64,000 bases of DNA, taken from NCBI GenBank assembly GCA_025358025.1, contig JANYKW010000038.1, forward strand, positions 1-64,000, written 5' to 3'. The position numbers and the translations under genes were made by a program. Shown here one piece after another: positions 54,799-63,822 of the stretch; within the stretch, counting starts at the first letter, position 1, and each line of letters starts with the position of its first letter. The notes beneath the pieces are model-generated. The model made no database searches, was not told the origin of the DNA, and saw nothing but the letters and a program-made list of their open reading frames with translations. Origin of the DNA: Bacteroidia bacterium. GTDB taxonomy: Bacteria > Bacteroidota > Bacteroidia > Bacteroidales > Prolixibacteraceae.

Positions 54799-56220
54799 AT
54801 GCGGTTTATCTCCAAAAAAGCAACCGTACCACCTATGGGTTTGATCACCGTGGCTGCAATGCTTCCGGAAAAATGGGAAAAGAAATTGGTGGATTTGAAT
54901 GTTGCCAAACTCAAAACTAGTGATATTCTTTGGGCTGATTATGTTTTTATCAGTGCAATGTCTATTCAGCGCGATTCTGCCTGCCAGGTCATAGAGGAGT
55001 GTTTAAAAAACAACAGGAAAATTGTTGCCGGCGGACCTCTCTTCACCCAGGATTATGAGCACTTTCCACAAATAGACCATTTCGTACTCAACGAGGCTGA
55101 AATTACCCTTGCTCCATTCCTGAAAGACCTTTCTGAAGATCGCCCCCTGCAAAAAGTTTATAATACCGTTGATTATGCTGATCTGACTCTCACTCCTGTC
55201 CCGGCTTACAATCTTTTGTCAATGAAAGATTATGTGACCATGAATCTTCAGGTAAACAGGGGTTGTCCTTTTGCCTGTGATTTTTGTGAGATAACCACCT
55301 TACTGGGGCATAAGGTAAGGATGAAGAAGACCGCCCAGGTGCTGGCTGAACTCGACGTTTTGTACCGTCTGAATTGGCGGGGACCTGTTCTTATAGTGGA
55401 TGATAATTTTATCGGGAACAAAAATGTGGTCAAGAAAAGCCTGCTTCCTGCCATGAACAACTGGATGAAGGAACACCGGTACCCCTTCGCCTTCGAGACC
55501 CAATGCTCCATTAATCTGGCCGATGACCCCGAAATGCTTTCACTGATGGTGTCATCCGGGTTTAAATCTACCTTTATCGGTATTGAAACACCCGACGTCA
55601 TAGCATTAGACGAGTGCCACAAGGTGCAAAACAACAACAGGGACCTTCTTCATAGCATAAAAAAAATCCAGGGCGCAGGAATGCAGGTATCCGGAGGGTT
55701 TATCGTAGGTTTCGATAGTGACGTTCCCTCAATCTTCCAGAGACAAATCGATTTTATCCAGCAAAGTGGAATTGTTTCGGCCATGGTAGGTATTTTACAT
55801 GCTCCGAAAAATACCGCACTTTACAAAAGGATGGCCGGAGAAAACAGGCTGGTAAAGGAATCAAGCGGGAATAATACGGATGCCTCCATGAACTTTATCC
55901 CCAAAATGAACGCTGGAGAGCTTTTGGAAGGATACCGTCATATCATCAATGGTATCTATTCCATCAAGCCCTATTATAAGCGTGTACGCCAGTTTTTAAG
56001 GACCTATCAGCCAATTGATGCTGTGAAATCGAAATTGCGTTTTTCCGATTTCAAAAGTTTCTTCAAGTTGGTTTATATCATTGGAATCAGAAATAATGGG
56101 CGGATAGAGTTCTGGAAACTTTTTGTTTGGACACTTTTTAGGAAACCTCTTTTATTTAAGGACGCAATACAGTATGCGGTATATGGCTATCACTTCAGGA
56201 TAGTTTACGGGATAAAATAG
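54799..56220 (+). CDS. B12-binding radical SAM protein (DUF4070 type), 5' end interrupted
   Basis: 473 aa from the ATG at 54799. N-terminal cobalamin-binding-like domain (about 1-130; MGLITVAAMLPEKWEKKLVDLN, VAGGPLFTQDYEHF), radical SAM CxxxCxxC in VNRGCPFACDFCEITTLLG, and a C-terminal DUF4070-like part (about 330-473; LHAPKNTALYKRMA). Relatives begin about 23 residues earlier. Here ATG 54730 reads MHSFKILMVYPK, a TAG (54766-54768) and PDSFWSFKNAM in the same frame, so a full 496-codon gene is broken at codon 13. Translation might restart at 54799, lacking the first beta strand. Confidence 0.82.
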   Translation: MRFISKKATVPPMGLITVAAMLPEKWEKKLVDLNVAKLKTSDILWADYVFISAMSIQRDSACQVIEECLKNNRKIVAGGPLFTQDYEHFPQIDHFVLNEAEITLAPFLKDLSEDRPLQKVYNTVDYADLTLTPVPAYNLLSMKDYVTMNLQVNRGCPFACDFCEITTLLGHKVRMKKTAQVLAELDVLYRLNWRGPVLIVDDNFIGNKNVVKKSLLPAMNNWMKEHRYPFAFETQCSINLADDPEMLSLMVSSGFKSTFIGIETPDVIALDECHKVQNNNRDLLHSIKKIQGAGMQVSGGFIVGFDSDVPSIFQRQIDFIQQSGIVSAMVGILHAPKNTALYKRMAGENRLVKESSGNNTDASMNFIPKMNAGELLEGYRHIINGIYSIKPYYKRVRQFLRTYQPIDAVKSKLRFSDFKSFFKLVYIIGIRNNGRIEFWKLFVWTLFRKPLLFKDAIQYAVYGYHFRIVYGIK

Positions 56221-56390
56221 CATTTTCGATGACGGGAATCAGTTTTGAGGAGATGGAGGCTGCCATCTGACAGGCATTTATCATTCATTGGATGCCGGGA
56301 GAAAGAGCCGGACAAAGGAACCACCTTAAACCGGGGATATTCGAACCAAATGTTCAGAAAATAAGCTATTAATTATGAGGAAATTATGTT

Positions 56391-56440
56391 ACAATTACTG
56401 TAAATAGTGCGGCGTGGTCAATTTGGCCGGCATGTCCACA
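56391..56440. repeat. IS21-type terminal-repeat relic (copy 2)
   Basis: ATTACTGTAAATAGTGC...GTGGTCAATTTGG...TGTCCA aligns with 48276-48330. It lies between the radical SAM gene and a small exported-protein gene, in a 437-bp non-coding stretch (56221-56657) that holds nothing else clear except a possible promoter. Confidence 0.4.
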
Positions 56441-56614
56441 TTACAAGGATATGTTGAAAACTTTCAATTTTGGTTAGATTATTTGACTTTTAAACATGCA
56501 TTTTAGGTTTTCAAAAAATAAACTTGAAAAACACTGCGCTGAACAGAAAAATCAGATAAAAAAGCGGGACGAAAATGCTATACGGACCTACCTTATATTT
56601 GTTGATAGTATTTG

Positions 56615-56622
56615 TATATTTG
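56615..56622 (+). promoter_or_regulatory. -7 box TATATTTG
   Basis: Exact TAnnTTTG match 36 bp before the chosen ATG at 56658. No well-spaced -33 TTTG is seen, so support is partial. Confidence 0.4.
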
Positions 56623-56657
56623 TAGCTAATCAAACAACTTTACTTAAGTTTCAAGTT

Positions 56658-57152
56658 ATGGACACAAAAAATTTCAAGCTTATTTTCACACTTTTGCTAG
56701 CAATCTCCACATTTTCTCTCCATGCTGAGGAGCCCGGTTTCACAGGGGAGTGGAAACTGAACAAGGAAAAAACCGTTTTGCAGGGTAGCCAGATTTTCCT
56801 GTCAAAACTTACAATCAAGATCAAAGGGGACAGCTTGTTGACCAACAGGACTTATGAAAATGCAGACGGGCAGGAATATCCTTTTGTTGAAAATCTCTTC
56901 CTTAACGGGAAAGAGAGTAAAATTGTCATTTATGACATGCCAAGAACAACCAAGGCTACCCGGTCAGCCACAGATGGGACATTGGTTCTGGATTCAAATA
57001 CGACTTTCAACAGAGACGGGCAGGAAGCCGTTATGAATTCGAAGGAGACATGGAAAGTAGAACCGGGCGCGAAGGTCCTGACAATCAGTTTTACTACAAA
57101 ATTGGCAGACAGGGAGTTTCCGGGAACACTTTACCTGGACAGGGTCAAGTGA
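56658..57152 (+). CDS. Small exported protein of unknown function (lipocalin-like?)
   Basis: 164 aa from ATG 56658, chosen for the signal peptide (MDTKNFKLIFTLLLAISTFSLHA) and a -7 box 36 bp upstream; the frame is open 54 codons further back without protein-like sequence. The mature part is strand-rich: FTGEWKLNKEKTVLQGSQIF, LTIKIKGDSLLTNRTYENADGQEY, KATRSATDGTLVLDSNTTFN, LTISFTTKLADREFPGTLYLDRVK, suggesting a small beta barrel or sandwich. No family recognised. A terminator follows. Confidence 0.78.
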   Translation: MDTKNFKLIFTLLLAISTFSLHAEEPGFTGEWKLNKEKTVLQGSQIFLSKLTIKIKGDSLLTNRTYENADGQEYPFVENLFLNGKESKIVIYDMPRTTKATRSATDGTLVLDSNTTFNRDGQEAVMNSKETWKVEPGAKVLTISFTTKLADREFPGTLYLDRVK

Positions 57153-57241
57153 GTCTTGATCCTCGGTTAAGGCGAACTTTTTATCTGCGTTGAATTCAGG
57201 GAATATTCCGTTCTGATTATTCCCAGGAGTTGAACTTTTGG

Positions 57242-57271
57242 CGGCTGGGCATTACGTGTTCAGCCGTTTTT
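57242..57271 (+). terminator. Intrinsic terminator
   Basis: Stem CGGCTG (57242-57247) / CAGCCG (57261-57266), 13-nt loop, then a run of five T. It is 90 bp after the small exported-protein stop. The rest of 57153-57583 holds no gene that I trust. Confidence 0.65.
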
Positions 57272-57583
57272 GCTTTATTCCAATAAAATCTGTTTGTTTT
57301 TAAAAGTCTTCGGTTAAATGTCTTACCGCCTGGTAACCTGGACACTCTTTTCAAAAAACGTTGAGATAAATTGTGCTCCTCCAATTCGTTTAAAAATAAA
57401 CACCTTCCCCACTAACTATTTCATCATAAATCCTCAAAAACCCTGCAATTTCTGGCGTCTTCCTGGAGTAAAAAACAAAACACCTACAAGTCTACCTTGT
57501 AAGTACTTGATTATGAGGGTGGGCCCTGCAGGGAATTATCCAGACTTTGTTCAGGATGAGGAATTTCAAGCTCATTTAAAGTC

Positions 57584-58087
57584 TTGCCGATAATTCCCAG
57601 TTGTCTTGCAACAGCACTTTGTGTTTTAAGATCGCTTGAAAGGTCATTGACTTTTTTCAGTCGTAGAAGAATCAAAAGCATTCAAGGACCTGAAATTAAT
57701 GATTCATGCTTTCGGTTTGGGCAGATCCATTTCATATCTAACAAAAAATATCTTTTGTATTCATATTCAGACTATAAATCCACTCCCAAAATATTTGAAA
57801 CAGACTCGATAACAATAAAAGAGTACACCTGGAACATTCAAAAATTTATTGATTATTATACCACCCTAATAAAAAGACCAGTACCAATCAATTCAACATC
57901 CCGCACAAAAAAGCAGAAAGAATTTGATGTGAACTTGAACATCAGTCCGGAATTTTACAAAAAATTAGCTTCTGAAATTGACCGGTATCAATATCTAAAA
58001 TGGGCAGCGGAACAAAAAGGATTATGGGGCAAAGACAAGGAAAATTATATAAAAACATCAAGGTTTCTAACGATTCCAAGAAAGTAA
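57584..58087 (+). CDS. Hypothetical protein (C-terminal part looks genuine)
   Basis: Up to 167 aa from a TTG; no ATG fits. The first about 35 residues look like shadow reading (an opposite-strand reading there is as plausible), while the rest (FGQIHFISNKKYLLYSYSD, IKEYTWNIQKFIDYYTTL, EFDVNLNISPEFYKKLASEID, QYLKWAAEQKGLWGKDKEN) reads as a real protein. It is probably a 5'-truncated gene. No family recognised. An IS-end-like pair follows at 58171-58220. Confidence 0.4.
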   Translation: MPIIPSCLATALCVLRSLERSLTFFSRRRIKSIQGPEINDSCFRFGQIHFISNKKYLLYSYSDYKSTPKIFETDSITIKEYTWNIQKFIDYYTTLIKRPVPINSTSRTKKQKEFDVNLNISPEFYKKLASEIDRYQYLKWAAEQKGLWGKDKENYIKTSRFLTIPRK

Positions 58088-58170
58088 ATTACTTTTGCCA
58101 GGGAAAATTAAATCATACAGTTGGGTATATGTTATTAAACTTGAGACAAATACGGGATTGTCACTGAAAA

Positions 58171-58220
58171 CGATTCAGGGTGGTCAATGCATAAGCCCTG
58201 TCTCCTTTGTGGTCAAATTT
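58171..58220. repeat. IS21-type terminal-repeat relic (copy 3, tandem motif)
   Basis: GGGTGGTCAAT at 58178-58188 and TTGTGGTCAA at 58207-58216 are direct copies offset by 29 bp, like the tandem terminal repeats of IS21-type elements. No transposase nearby. Confidence 0.4.
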
Positions 58221-58230
58221 TTGAAATAAA

Positions 58231-58256
58231 AAAAAGGAAGCGAATACTTCCTTTTT
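58231..58256. terminator. Bidirectional terminator
   Basis: Stem AAAAAGGAAG / CTTCCTTTTT with a 6-nt loop, A tract on one side and T tract on the other. It lies 18 bp beyond the stop of the minus-strand small gene. Confidence 0.85.
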
Positions 58257-58274
58257 TCATTGGTTGAAACCTGA

Positions 58275-58463
58275 TTAATTTAAACCAAGACGGTTCATTT
58301 GTGCTACTGTCAACGGAGCCCCGACTTCAATAATCGCGCACTTCCTGATTCCACTGTGGTGGTTGAAATTTTGATGCCGGTTGTTTGCAACAACACCCAT
58401 TGTGAATAAGATTCCTAATACGAAAAGCGTTGTTCCTGCTAAAAATCTTTTTACTGTTTTCAT
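58275..58463 (-). CDS. Small exported peptide of unknown function
   Basis: 62 aa: a signal peptide or single membrane helix (FLAGTTLFVLGILFTMGVVA), then NNRHQNFNHHSGIRKCAIIEV and a C-terminus TVAQMNRLGLN. One Cys in the mature part. The gene ends in a strong terminator and is preceded by an AT-rich region, so it is probably real. No family recognised. Confidence 0.6.
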   Translation of the reverse strand: MKTVKRFLAGTTLFVLGILFTMGVVANNRHQNFNHHSGIRKCAIIEVGAPLTVAQMNRLGLN

Positions 58464-58703
58464 GTCTAAAATTATTAAGTGTGAATGATTTAATTTTTAA
58501 TTACACTCAAAAATAATACTGCCTCCCATGGTTCGAAAATGAAATCGACAAACTCACCGGTTTTATAGACAGTTCACCGGTATTTACCGAAGTTGGACGT
58601 AATCGATATTTTCAATTTCTTTTGTCAATTTTTTTACCTTTGGTCTGGAAATTCAGGTATCCCCAAACAGCCCGGACTTTCATTCACTTTAACCAGCCAA
58701 AAA

Positions 58704-59019
58704 ATGGACCGTAGAAAGTTCTCAAAAAATCTCCTGACAGCAGGAGCATTGTCGCTTGCAGGAGGCAGTCTGTTCGGAAACAATACAAGAAGCAAAATAA
58801 AAATAACCAATATCAAAGTGCTGCCCATCGACCAGTATCTTTTTGTACAGATCCATACCGATGCGGGCATTACCGGATTATGGAATCGGGCGCATGGGGA
58901 TTCCTGACTCACGAGGCATCGGAGTCGAACTGGCCGAAGACGCGCAGAAGCGCTTCCCGTTCAAACCTCGTACCATCAAGACCTGGCTCAATACCGACGG
59001 CTCGGTTATGGACCAATAA
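58704..59019 (+). pseudogene. Enolase-superfamily (mandelate racemase-like) gene, collapsed
   Basis: ATG 58704 opens a Tat-type signal (MDRRKFSKNLLTAGALSLAGG) and the N-terminal capping domain start (KITNIKVLPIDQYLFVQIHTDAGITG), then the reading breaks near 58885. In another frame it resumes as RGIGVELAEDAQKRFPFKPRT...LNTDGSVMDQ and TAA, the usual extreme C-terminus of mandelate racemase/muconate-lactonising-type proteins. About 270-300 catalytic residues in between are missing. The remains precede the GH78 gene by 98 bp. Confidence 0.72.
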
Positions 59020-59117
59020 AAAGTAGAAAGTGGGAATTGGAATGATGAATGCAGGATTAAAAATTATGTAATCACTTGATTTTTTTATGTATTTTTTGAA
59101 GAGTAAAATCAAAAAAA

Positions 59118-61892
59118 ATGAAAATGAAAATGAAAATTCATGCCTTATTATTGCTGGCATTAACTTCCTTTGGAAACCCAACAAAAGGAGCAACTTTTAA
59201 TGTAGAAAATCTGAAATGCGAAAATATTGCTAATCCTATCGGGATAGATATATCAATTCCAGGATTAAGCTGGAACATTAAATCAAAGGAAAGAAATTGG
59301 ATTCAATCAGCTTATCAAATTTTAGTGGCTTCCGATAGTTTAAAACTGAATCAAAACATAGGAGATATTTGGAATACCGGTAAAATTTCATCCCCGGAGT
59401 GTTTGTATATTAAATATTCAGGTAAACCATTGGTGTCATTACAAAACTATTATTGGAAAGTTAAGGTTTGGGATAGAAATGGGATAGAATCTGGATGGAG
59501 TTACCCGGCACACTGGTCAATGGCCATGTTAAATTCAAATGGTTGGAAAGGGAAATGGATCGCATCCGATTTGGAGCTATCAGAACTTCAGAAAGAATTG
59601 AAATCCTTGCCCGATTTTGGCATGGAAACCGAATCAGAAATGTGGAAATTAAATAATGAAATTAGAAAGCGAACAAATGATATTAAATCGGCCCCTGCTG
59701 TTTATTTAAGAAAAGAATTCGAATCGAAAAATCAGGTAAGCTATGCAGTCGCCAATATCTGTGGCTTAGGTTTGAACGAATTGTATATCAATGGGAGTAA
59801 AGTGGGTGATGAATTGTTAAATCCTGCCTTATCAGATTATCAGAAAAGAATATTTTATCAATCCTATGACGTAACCCGTTTTTTACATGACGGGGCCAAT
59901 ACGGTTGGAGTAATATTGGGAAATGGCTGGTTTAATCTTGTTATACCTCATGCCTTGAGATCTTATGCTGCAGATTATATTTCAACTCCACGATTATTAC
60001 TTCAGATTGATATTTTTTATGCTGATGGCACAAAAAAAACAATCGTATCTGATAATACATGGAAATTCACTACCGATGGGCCAATTCAGTTTAATTGTCA
60101 TTTAAGCGGAGAAACATACGATGCCAATAAAGAAATTAATGGTTGGAATAAAAATGGATACAATGACTTAAATTGGGAAAAGGCTATTATCACTGAAGCA
60201 CCTGCCGGAAGATTGGAAGCGCAGCATTTAAAACCAGTGAGAATCATTGACAGTGTAAAAGCAGTTAATATTAAAGCAATAGAGAATGGATATTCGGTCG
60301 ATCTGGAGAAAGAAATAACAGGTTGGTGCCGGATTAAGGTTAAAGGGGCAAAAGGGAGTAAGATTACCGCAAAATACCTTGGAGCTGGCGGACATACATT
60401 AGGCAGGTACCAAACATATGAACATATTCTGAAAGGTTCCGGGATAGAAGTCTTTGATCCGAAATTTAGTTATAACGGCATTAAAACCATTGAGATCTAC
60501 GGGCTGGATTATAAACCGGAACTATCTGATATTACAGGAATTATCGCACATACAGATTTTCCTGTAACAGGAAAATTCTCTTGTTCAAATAGTGCATTTA
60601 ATGAGATGTATTCCATATTGCAGAATACAATGGGAAATTATGTGGTACATATCCCCAACGATCCGGTTCGCGAAAAAACAGGTTGGACACAGGATGTAGA
60701 AGCGACATTTGATGTATATGCATATACGTACGATTCTCATAGCATGTTTATAAAGTGGCAGCACGATTTTTTAGACATTATCCATGACAATGGATATGTT
60801 CCTCCGGTAGCTCCCGGTAGGTTTGATGGCCCGACAATAAACGGTCCTTGGTGGGGAGGAATGATAATTTACCTGCCCTGGAAAATTTATTCGCATTTTG
60901 GTGATAAAAGAATTCTGGAAGAGAGTTACAACGCCATGAAAAAATATACCGGTTATTTAGAATCAATTGACAGCAGCTATATTGTAAAATGGGGACTTGG
61001 TGATTGGTTGGAAGTTGGAAGTGTAAGGCCAGTGAGAACACCGATTCCTTTTACTTCAACCATTGGATATTATAATTCAGCTCTTACAACAGCAAAAACA
61101 GCAAATATTCTTGGATACAAAGAAGATGCTACATACTATTTTGAGTTATCCGAAAAAATTAAAACAGCCTTTAATCAATCATTTTTCAGACCGGAAAACG
61201 GAGAATATGCCAAATACAGTCAGGCATCTCAACTAATGCCATTATGTTTTAATTTGACACCAGATAATAAACGACCATTGGTTATCGAAAAATTATTGAA
61301 GAGAATTGTTGCTGATTCAAATCATGTGAGCACCGGATTTGTTTCTACACCTTTTATTCTTAAAGGTTTATCAGATTTGGGTTATGGTGAAGTAGCCTAC
61401 ACATTGGCAAATCAGAGAACTTTCCCAGGGTGGTATGATATGGTTTTTAACCACGGATCCAAAATATTTAAAGAAGACTGGAAGGGCGGCCTGGTACAAA
61501 TGCCACCATTGGGAGGTAGTCTGGGATATTGGTTCTATTATTCGTTGGCAGGAATACAACCAGATACTTCAGCCCCAGGATTTAAAAATAGCATCATTCG
61601 GCCTGATATTGTCAGCGACTTATCTTGGGTAAAAGGCGAATACAAATCAGTTTATGGTACAATTAAATCTGAATGGAAGCACGAGAATAATAATTTTATT
61701 CTGAATGTCGAAATACCGGCCAATACAACTGCTGATATATATTTACCTGCAAATAATGTTCCTGATATTACAGAAAGCGGGAGGCCGATTGTGAATCGAA
61801 AAGACATTTATTCGATTAAAACAGAAAAGGGAAAAACAATCATTCACATTGGCTCTGGAAATTTCTCTTTCAACATGAAACTGAATAATTAG
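59118..61892 (+). CDS. GH78 alpha-L-rhamnosidase
   Basis: 924 aa with a signal peptide (MKMKMKIHALLLLALTSFGNPTKGA). Domain order fits GH78: N-terminal sandwich (about 25-150; IGIDISIPGLSWNIKSKERN), an inserted jelly roll (about 180-330; VYLRKEFESKNQVSYAVANICGLGLNELYINGS), Bac_rhamnosid catalytic barrel (about 480-800; DPVREKTGWTQDVEATFDVY, WGLGDWLEVGSV, FKEDWKGGLVQMPPLGGSLGYW) and a C-terminal sandwich. It removes terminal L-rhamnose from pectin, glycoside or cell-surface polymers. Neighbours are Gfo/Idh oxidoreductases and a decayed enolase-superfamily gene, fitting rhamnose or glycoside use. Confidence 0.93.
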   Translation: MKMKMKIHALLLLALTSFGNPTKGATFNVENLKCENIANPIGIDISIPGLSWNIKSKERNWIQSAYQILVASDSLKLNQNIGDIWNTGKISSPECLYIKYSGKPLVSLQNYYWKVKVWDRNGIESGWSYPAHWSMAMLNSNGWKGKWIASDLELSELQKELKSLPDFGMETESEMWKLNNEIRKRTNDIKSAPAVYLRKEFESKNQVSYAVANICGLGLNELYINGSKVGDELLNPALSDYQKRIFYQSYDVTRFLHDGANTVGVILGNGWFNLVIPHALRSYAADYISTPRLLLQIDIFYADGTKKTIVSDNTWKFTTDGPIQFNCHLSGETYDANKEINGWNKNGYNDLNWEKAIITEAPAGRLEAQHLKPVRIIDSVKAVNIKAIENGYSVDLEKEITGWCRIKVKGAKGSKITAKYLGAGGHTLGRYQTYEHILKGSGIEVFDPKFSYNGIKTIEIYGLDYKPELSDITGIIAHTDFPVTGKFSCSNSAFNEMYSILQNTMGNYVVHIPNDPVREKTGWTQDVEATFDVYAYTYDSHSMFIKWQHDFLDIIHDNGYVPPVAPGRFDGPTINGPWWGGMIIYLPWKIYSHFGDKRILEESYNAMKKYTGYLESIDSSYIVKWGLGDWLEVGSVRPVRTPIPFTSTIGYYNSALTTAKTANILGYKEDATYYFELSEKIKTAFNQSFFRPENGEYAKYSQASQLMPLCFNLTPDNKRPLVIEKLLKRIVADSNHVSTGFVSTPFILKGLSDLGYGEVAYTLANQRTFPGWYDMVFNHGSKIFKEDWKGGLVQMPPLGGSLGYWFYYSLAGIQPDTSAPGFKNSIIRPDIVSDLSWVKGEYKSVYGTIKSEWKHENNNFILNVEIPANTTADIYLPANNVPDITESGRPIVNRKDIYSIKTEKGKTIIHIGSGNFSFNMKLNN

Positions 61893-62353
61893 ATATTTTT
61901 AATTAACGTTTTTTGTGAATTCTAAAATCAGATATAGACGCTACAACTATTGATGCCGGTTTCAAGAGAAAGAATGCACGAGAAACCCTGACTGCGTCCT
62001 GGCCGGCATATTTTCTCATGACCGAAAAGGTTATCGGAGAACCTGGCGATTTATGACATCCCTCTGCAATCAAAATGAGTTCCTCAGAAAATTGGGTCTG
62101 CTAACATACATAGTTCAGATTTTAGCTTTGTTAAAAACAATAAACAATAAACTATGAGTGCCTGATAAATAATGATACCCGGAGTTGCCAAATCATCCGC
62201 AGATTTATAAATCTTGTGCAATTTTTTAATACGTTTGCAGATGCCTGAGAATCGGGGAAAAGATCGGTGTTGAACGTTGCTGATAAAAACGATTGATATG
62301 ATCTGTTCCCATCCATTCAATAATTTCGGTTCAATCATTTAACTACTTTCAAC
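61893..62353. other. 461-bp stretch before the second Gfo/Idh gene
   Basis: No gene is supported. Short readings near 61960-62058 (LTASWPAYFLMTEKVIGEPGD) look protein-like but I cannot assign them. The promoter of the next gene should lie near 62300. Confidence 0.4.
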
Positions 62354-63682
62354 ATGCAAAATTCACGCAGAAAATTCCTCAAAAATCTTTCGGCAACTGC
62401 CGTGGCTACCCCGCTTATCCTGCAATCATGCGGCTGGCCAAATTCCAAAAAAAGCAACGTGGTTACCCTGGGACTCATTGGGATGGGAACACAAATGCGC
62501 GGACTAATGCGCAATTTCATGGGACGTCCCGATACACGGATTGTTGCCGTTTGTGATGTGGATACGATACGCAGGGAACATTATAAAAAAATAGCAAACG
62601 ATTTTTACAAAAACGATGAGTGTAAGGCTTACGCTGATTTCCGTGAGATCATCGACCGCAAAGATATTGATGCCGTCGTCATTGCCACGCCGGATCACTG
62701 GCACGCCATTCCGATGCTTGCCGCACTTCGGGCAGGAAAAGATGTATATTGTGAGAAACCTCTGACTCATAATATCCACGAAGCCGTCGAAGTGATGAAG
62801 GCCGTGGAGGAAAATAGCAGGATCCTGCAAACGGGTTCCATGCAGCGTTCGAGCAACGAGTTCCGCGTCGCCTGCGAACTGGTACAAAATGGCGTGATTG
62901 GCCAAATTAGTCATGTCGAATGTAGTTTCGGGGCACCGGGTATTCCATGCGATCTTCCTGAAGAACAAATAGAGCCTGGATTAAATTGGGAGATGTGGTG
63001 TGGTCCCGGACCGCTTCGTCCGTACAATTCTGTCCTGAGTCCGCGCGGTATACATGACAATTTCCCGAATTGGAGGCTTTACAAGGAGTATGGCTCTGGC
63101 GGTGTCGGCGACTGGGGAGCACACCATCTCGATATCGCACAGTGGGGACTCGGAATGGACAACAGCGGCCCCGTGGAGGTCATTCCTCCTGATGATGAGA
63201 AGGCGACTTCCGGATGCAAATTTGTCTACTCAAACGGCATTACACTGGAGCACAAGCACGATGGCTTCGGCGTTCATTTCTTTGGTTCAAAAGGGGAGGT
63301 GAAGGTCAACAGGGGCAAATTTGTGCTGATCGTTGAAGGTAAAACCATTGCCGAATTTACGGATATCCAGAAAAAGGAGGATAAAATCAAATGTGCCGAC
63401 GAGGTGAAGAAAGCAGAACAGGCCTACCTGCAAAATGCAAAGATTCAACTTTACAGGAGCAAAAATCACATCAACGATTTCATGGAGTGCCTCAAGAGCC
63501 GCAAGAAGCCTAATACCAGTGAAATTGTTGGTGCCCATAGTGCCATCTGCTGCCACCTGATGAACCAGTGCTATTACCACCACGCCCGTTTTACATGGGA
63601 TCCTGCCAAATACGAATTCACCGGAGGTACCGGCGACCCGAAATGGCTCACCCGTGAATACCGTAGTCCATGGATGGTCTGA
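62354..63682 (+). CDS. Tat-exported Gfo/Idh/MocA-family oxidoreductase
   Basis: 442 aa. Twin-arginine signal (NSRRKFLKNLSATAVATPLILQSC; the Cys may also be lipidated). Rossmann start VVTLGLIGMGTQMRG, EKP motif in DVYCEKPLTHNIHEAV, and substrate-domain GGVGDWGAHHLDIAQWGL. Like the protein at 36192 it is secreted folded with its cofactor, but has a shorter substrate domain. It follows the GH78 gene, so it may process the released sugar or glycoside. It converges on a second Gfo/Idh-type gene across a strong terminator. Confidence 0.92.
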   Translation: MQNSRRKFLKNLSATAVATPLILQSCGWPNSKKSNVVTLGLIGMGTQMRGLMRNFMGRPDTRIVAVCDVDTIRREHYKKIANDFYKNDECKAYADFREIIDRKDIDAVVIATPDHWHAIPMLAALRAGKDVYCEKPLTHNIHEAVEVMKAVEENSRILQTGSMQRSSNEFRVACELVQNGVIGQISHVECSFGAPGIPCDLPEEQIEPGLNWEMWCGPGPLRPYNSVLSPRGIHDNFPNWRLYKEYGSGGVGDWGAHHLDIAQWGLGMDNSGPVEVIPPDDEKATSGCKFVYSNGITLEHKHDGFGVHFFGSKGEVKVNRGKFVLIVEGKTIAEFTDIQKKEDKIKCADEVKKAEQAYLQNAKIQLYRSKNHINDFMECLKSRKKPNTSEIVGAHSAICCHLMNQCYYHHARFTWDPAKYEFTGGTGDPKWLTREYRSPWMV

Positions 63683-63769
63683 TCCCGCTCCACTTCGAAA
63701 GGGGACCAGACATACCTGGAATTTAAAATTCAGTCGAATGACAAAAACGAACTTAAGCCTTGGAAAGTA

Positions 63770-63800
63770 AAAAGGGTTGACTCTCGAGTTCAACCCTTTT
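63770..63800. terminator. Bidirectional terminator between convergent genes
   Basis: An 11-bp stem AAAAGGGTTGA / TCAACCCTTTT, 9-nt loop, with a T-rich run after it on the plus strand and an A-rich run before it. It lies 88 bp after the Gfo/Idh stop and 23 bp before the minus-strand stop at 63823. Confidence 0.85.
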
Positions 63801-63822
63801 ATTTTTCAACTTACAAAACCGA

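Noticed and set aside
56496-56657. 54-codon N-terminal extension of the small exported protein
   Set aside because: It has no signal-like or conserved character, contains the -7 box TATATTTG, and would bury the clear signal peptide that starts at 56658.
57318-57593. Plus-strand reading of 91 codons
   Set aside because: Composition is shadow-like (many Pro/Thr/Asn, no hydrophobic pattern), with no start context or homology that I recognise.
57511-57681. Minus-strand reading LKKVNDLSSDLKTQSAVARQ... opposite the start of the hypothetical gene at 57584
   Set aside because: It reads protein-like for about 55 codons, but has no recognised family, weak start context and overlaps another reading. 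It is used only to doubt the N-terminus of the plus-strand gene.
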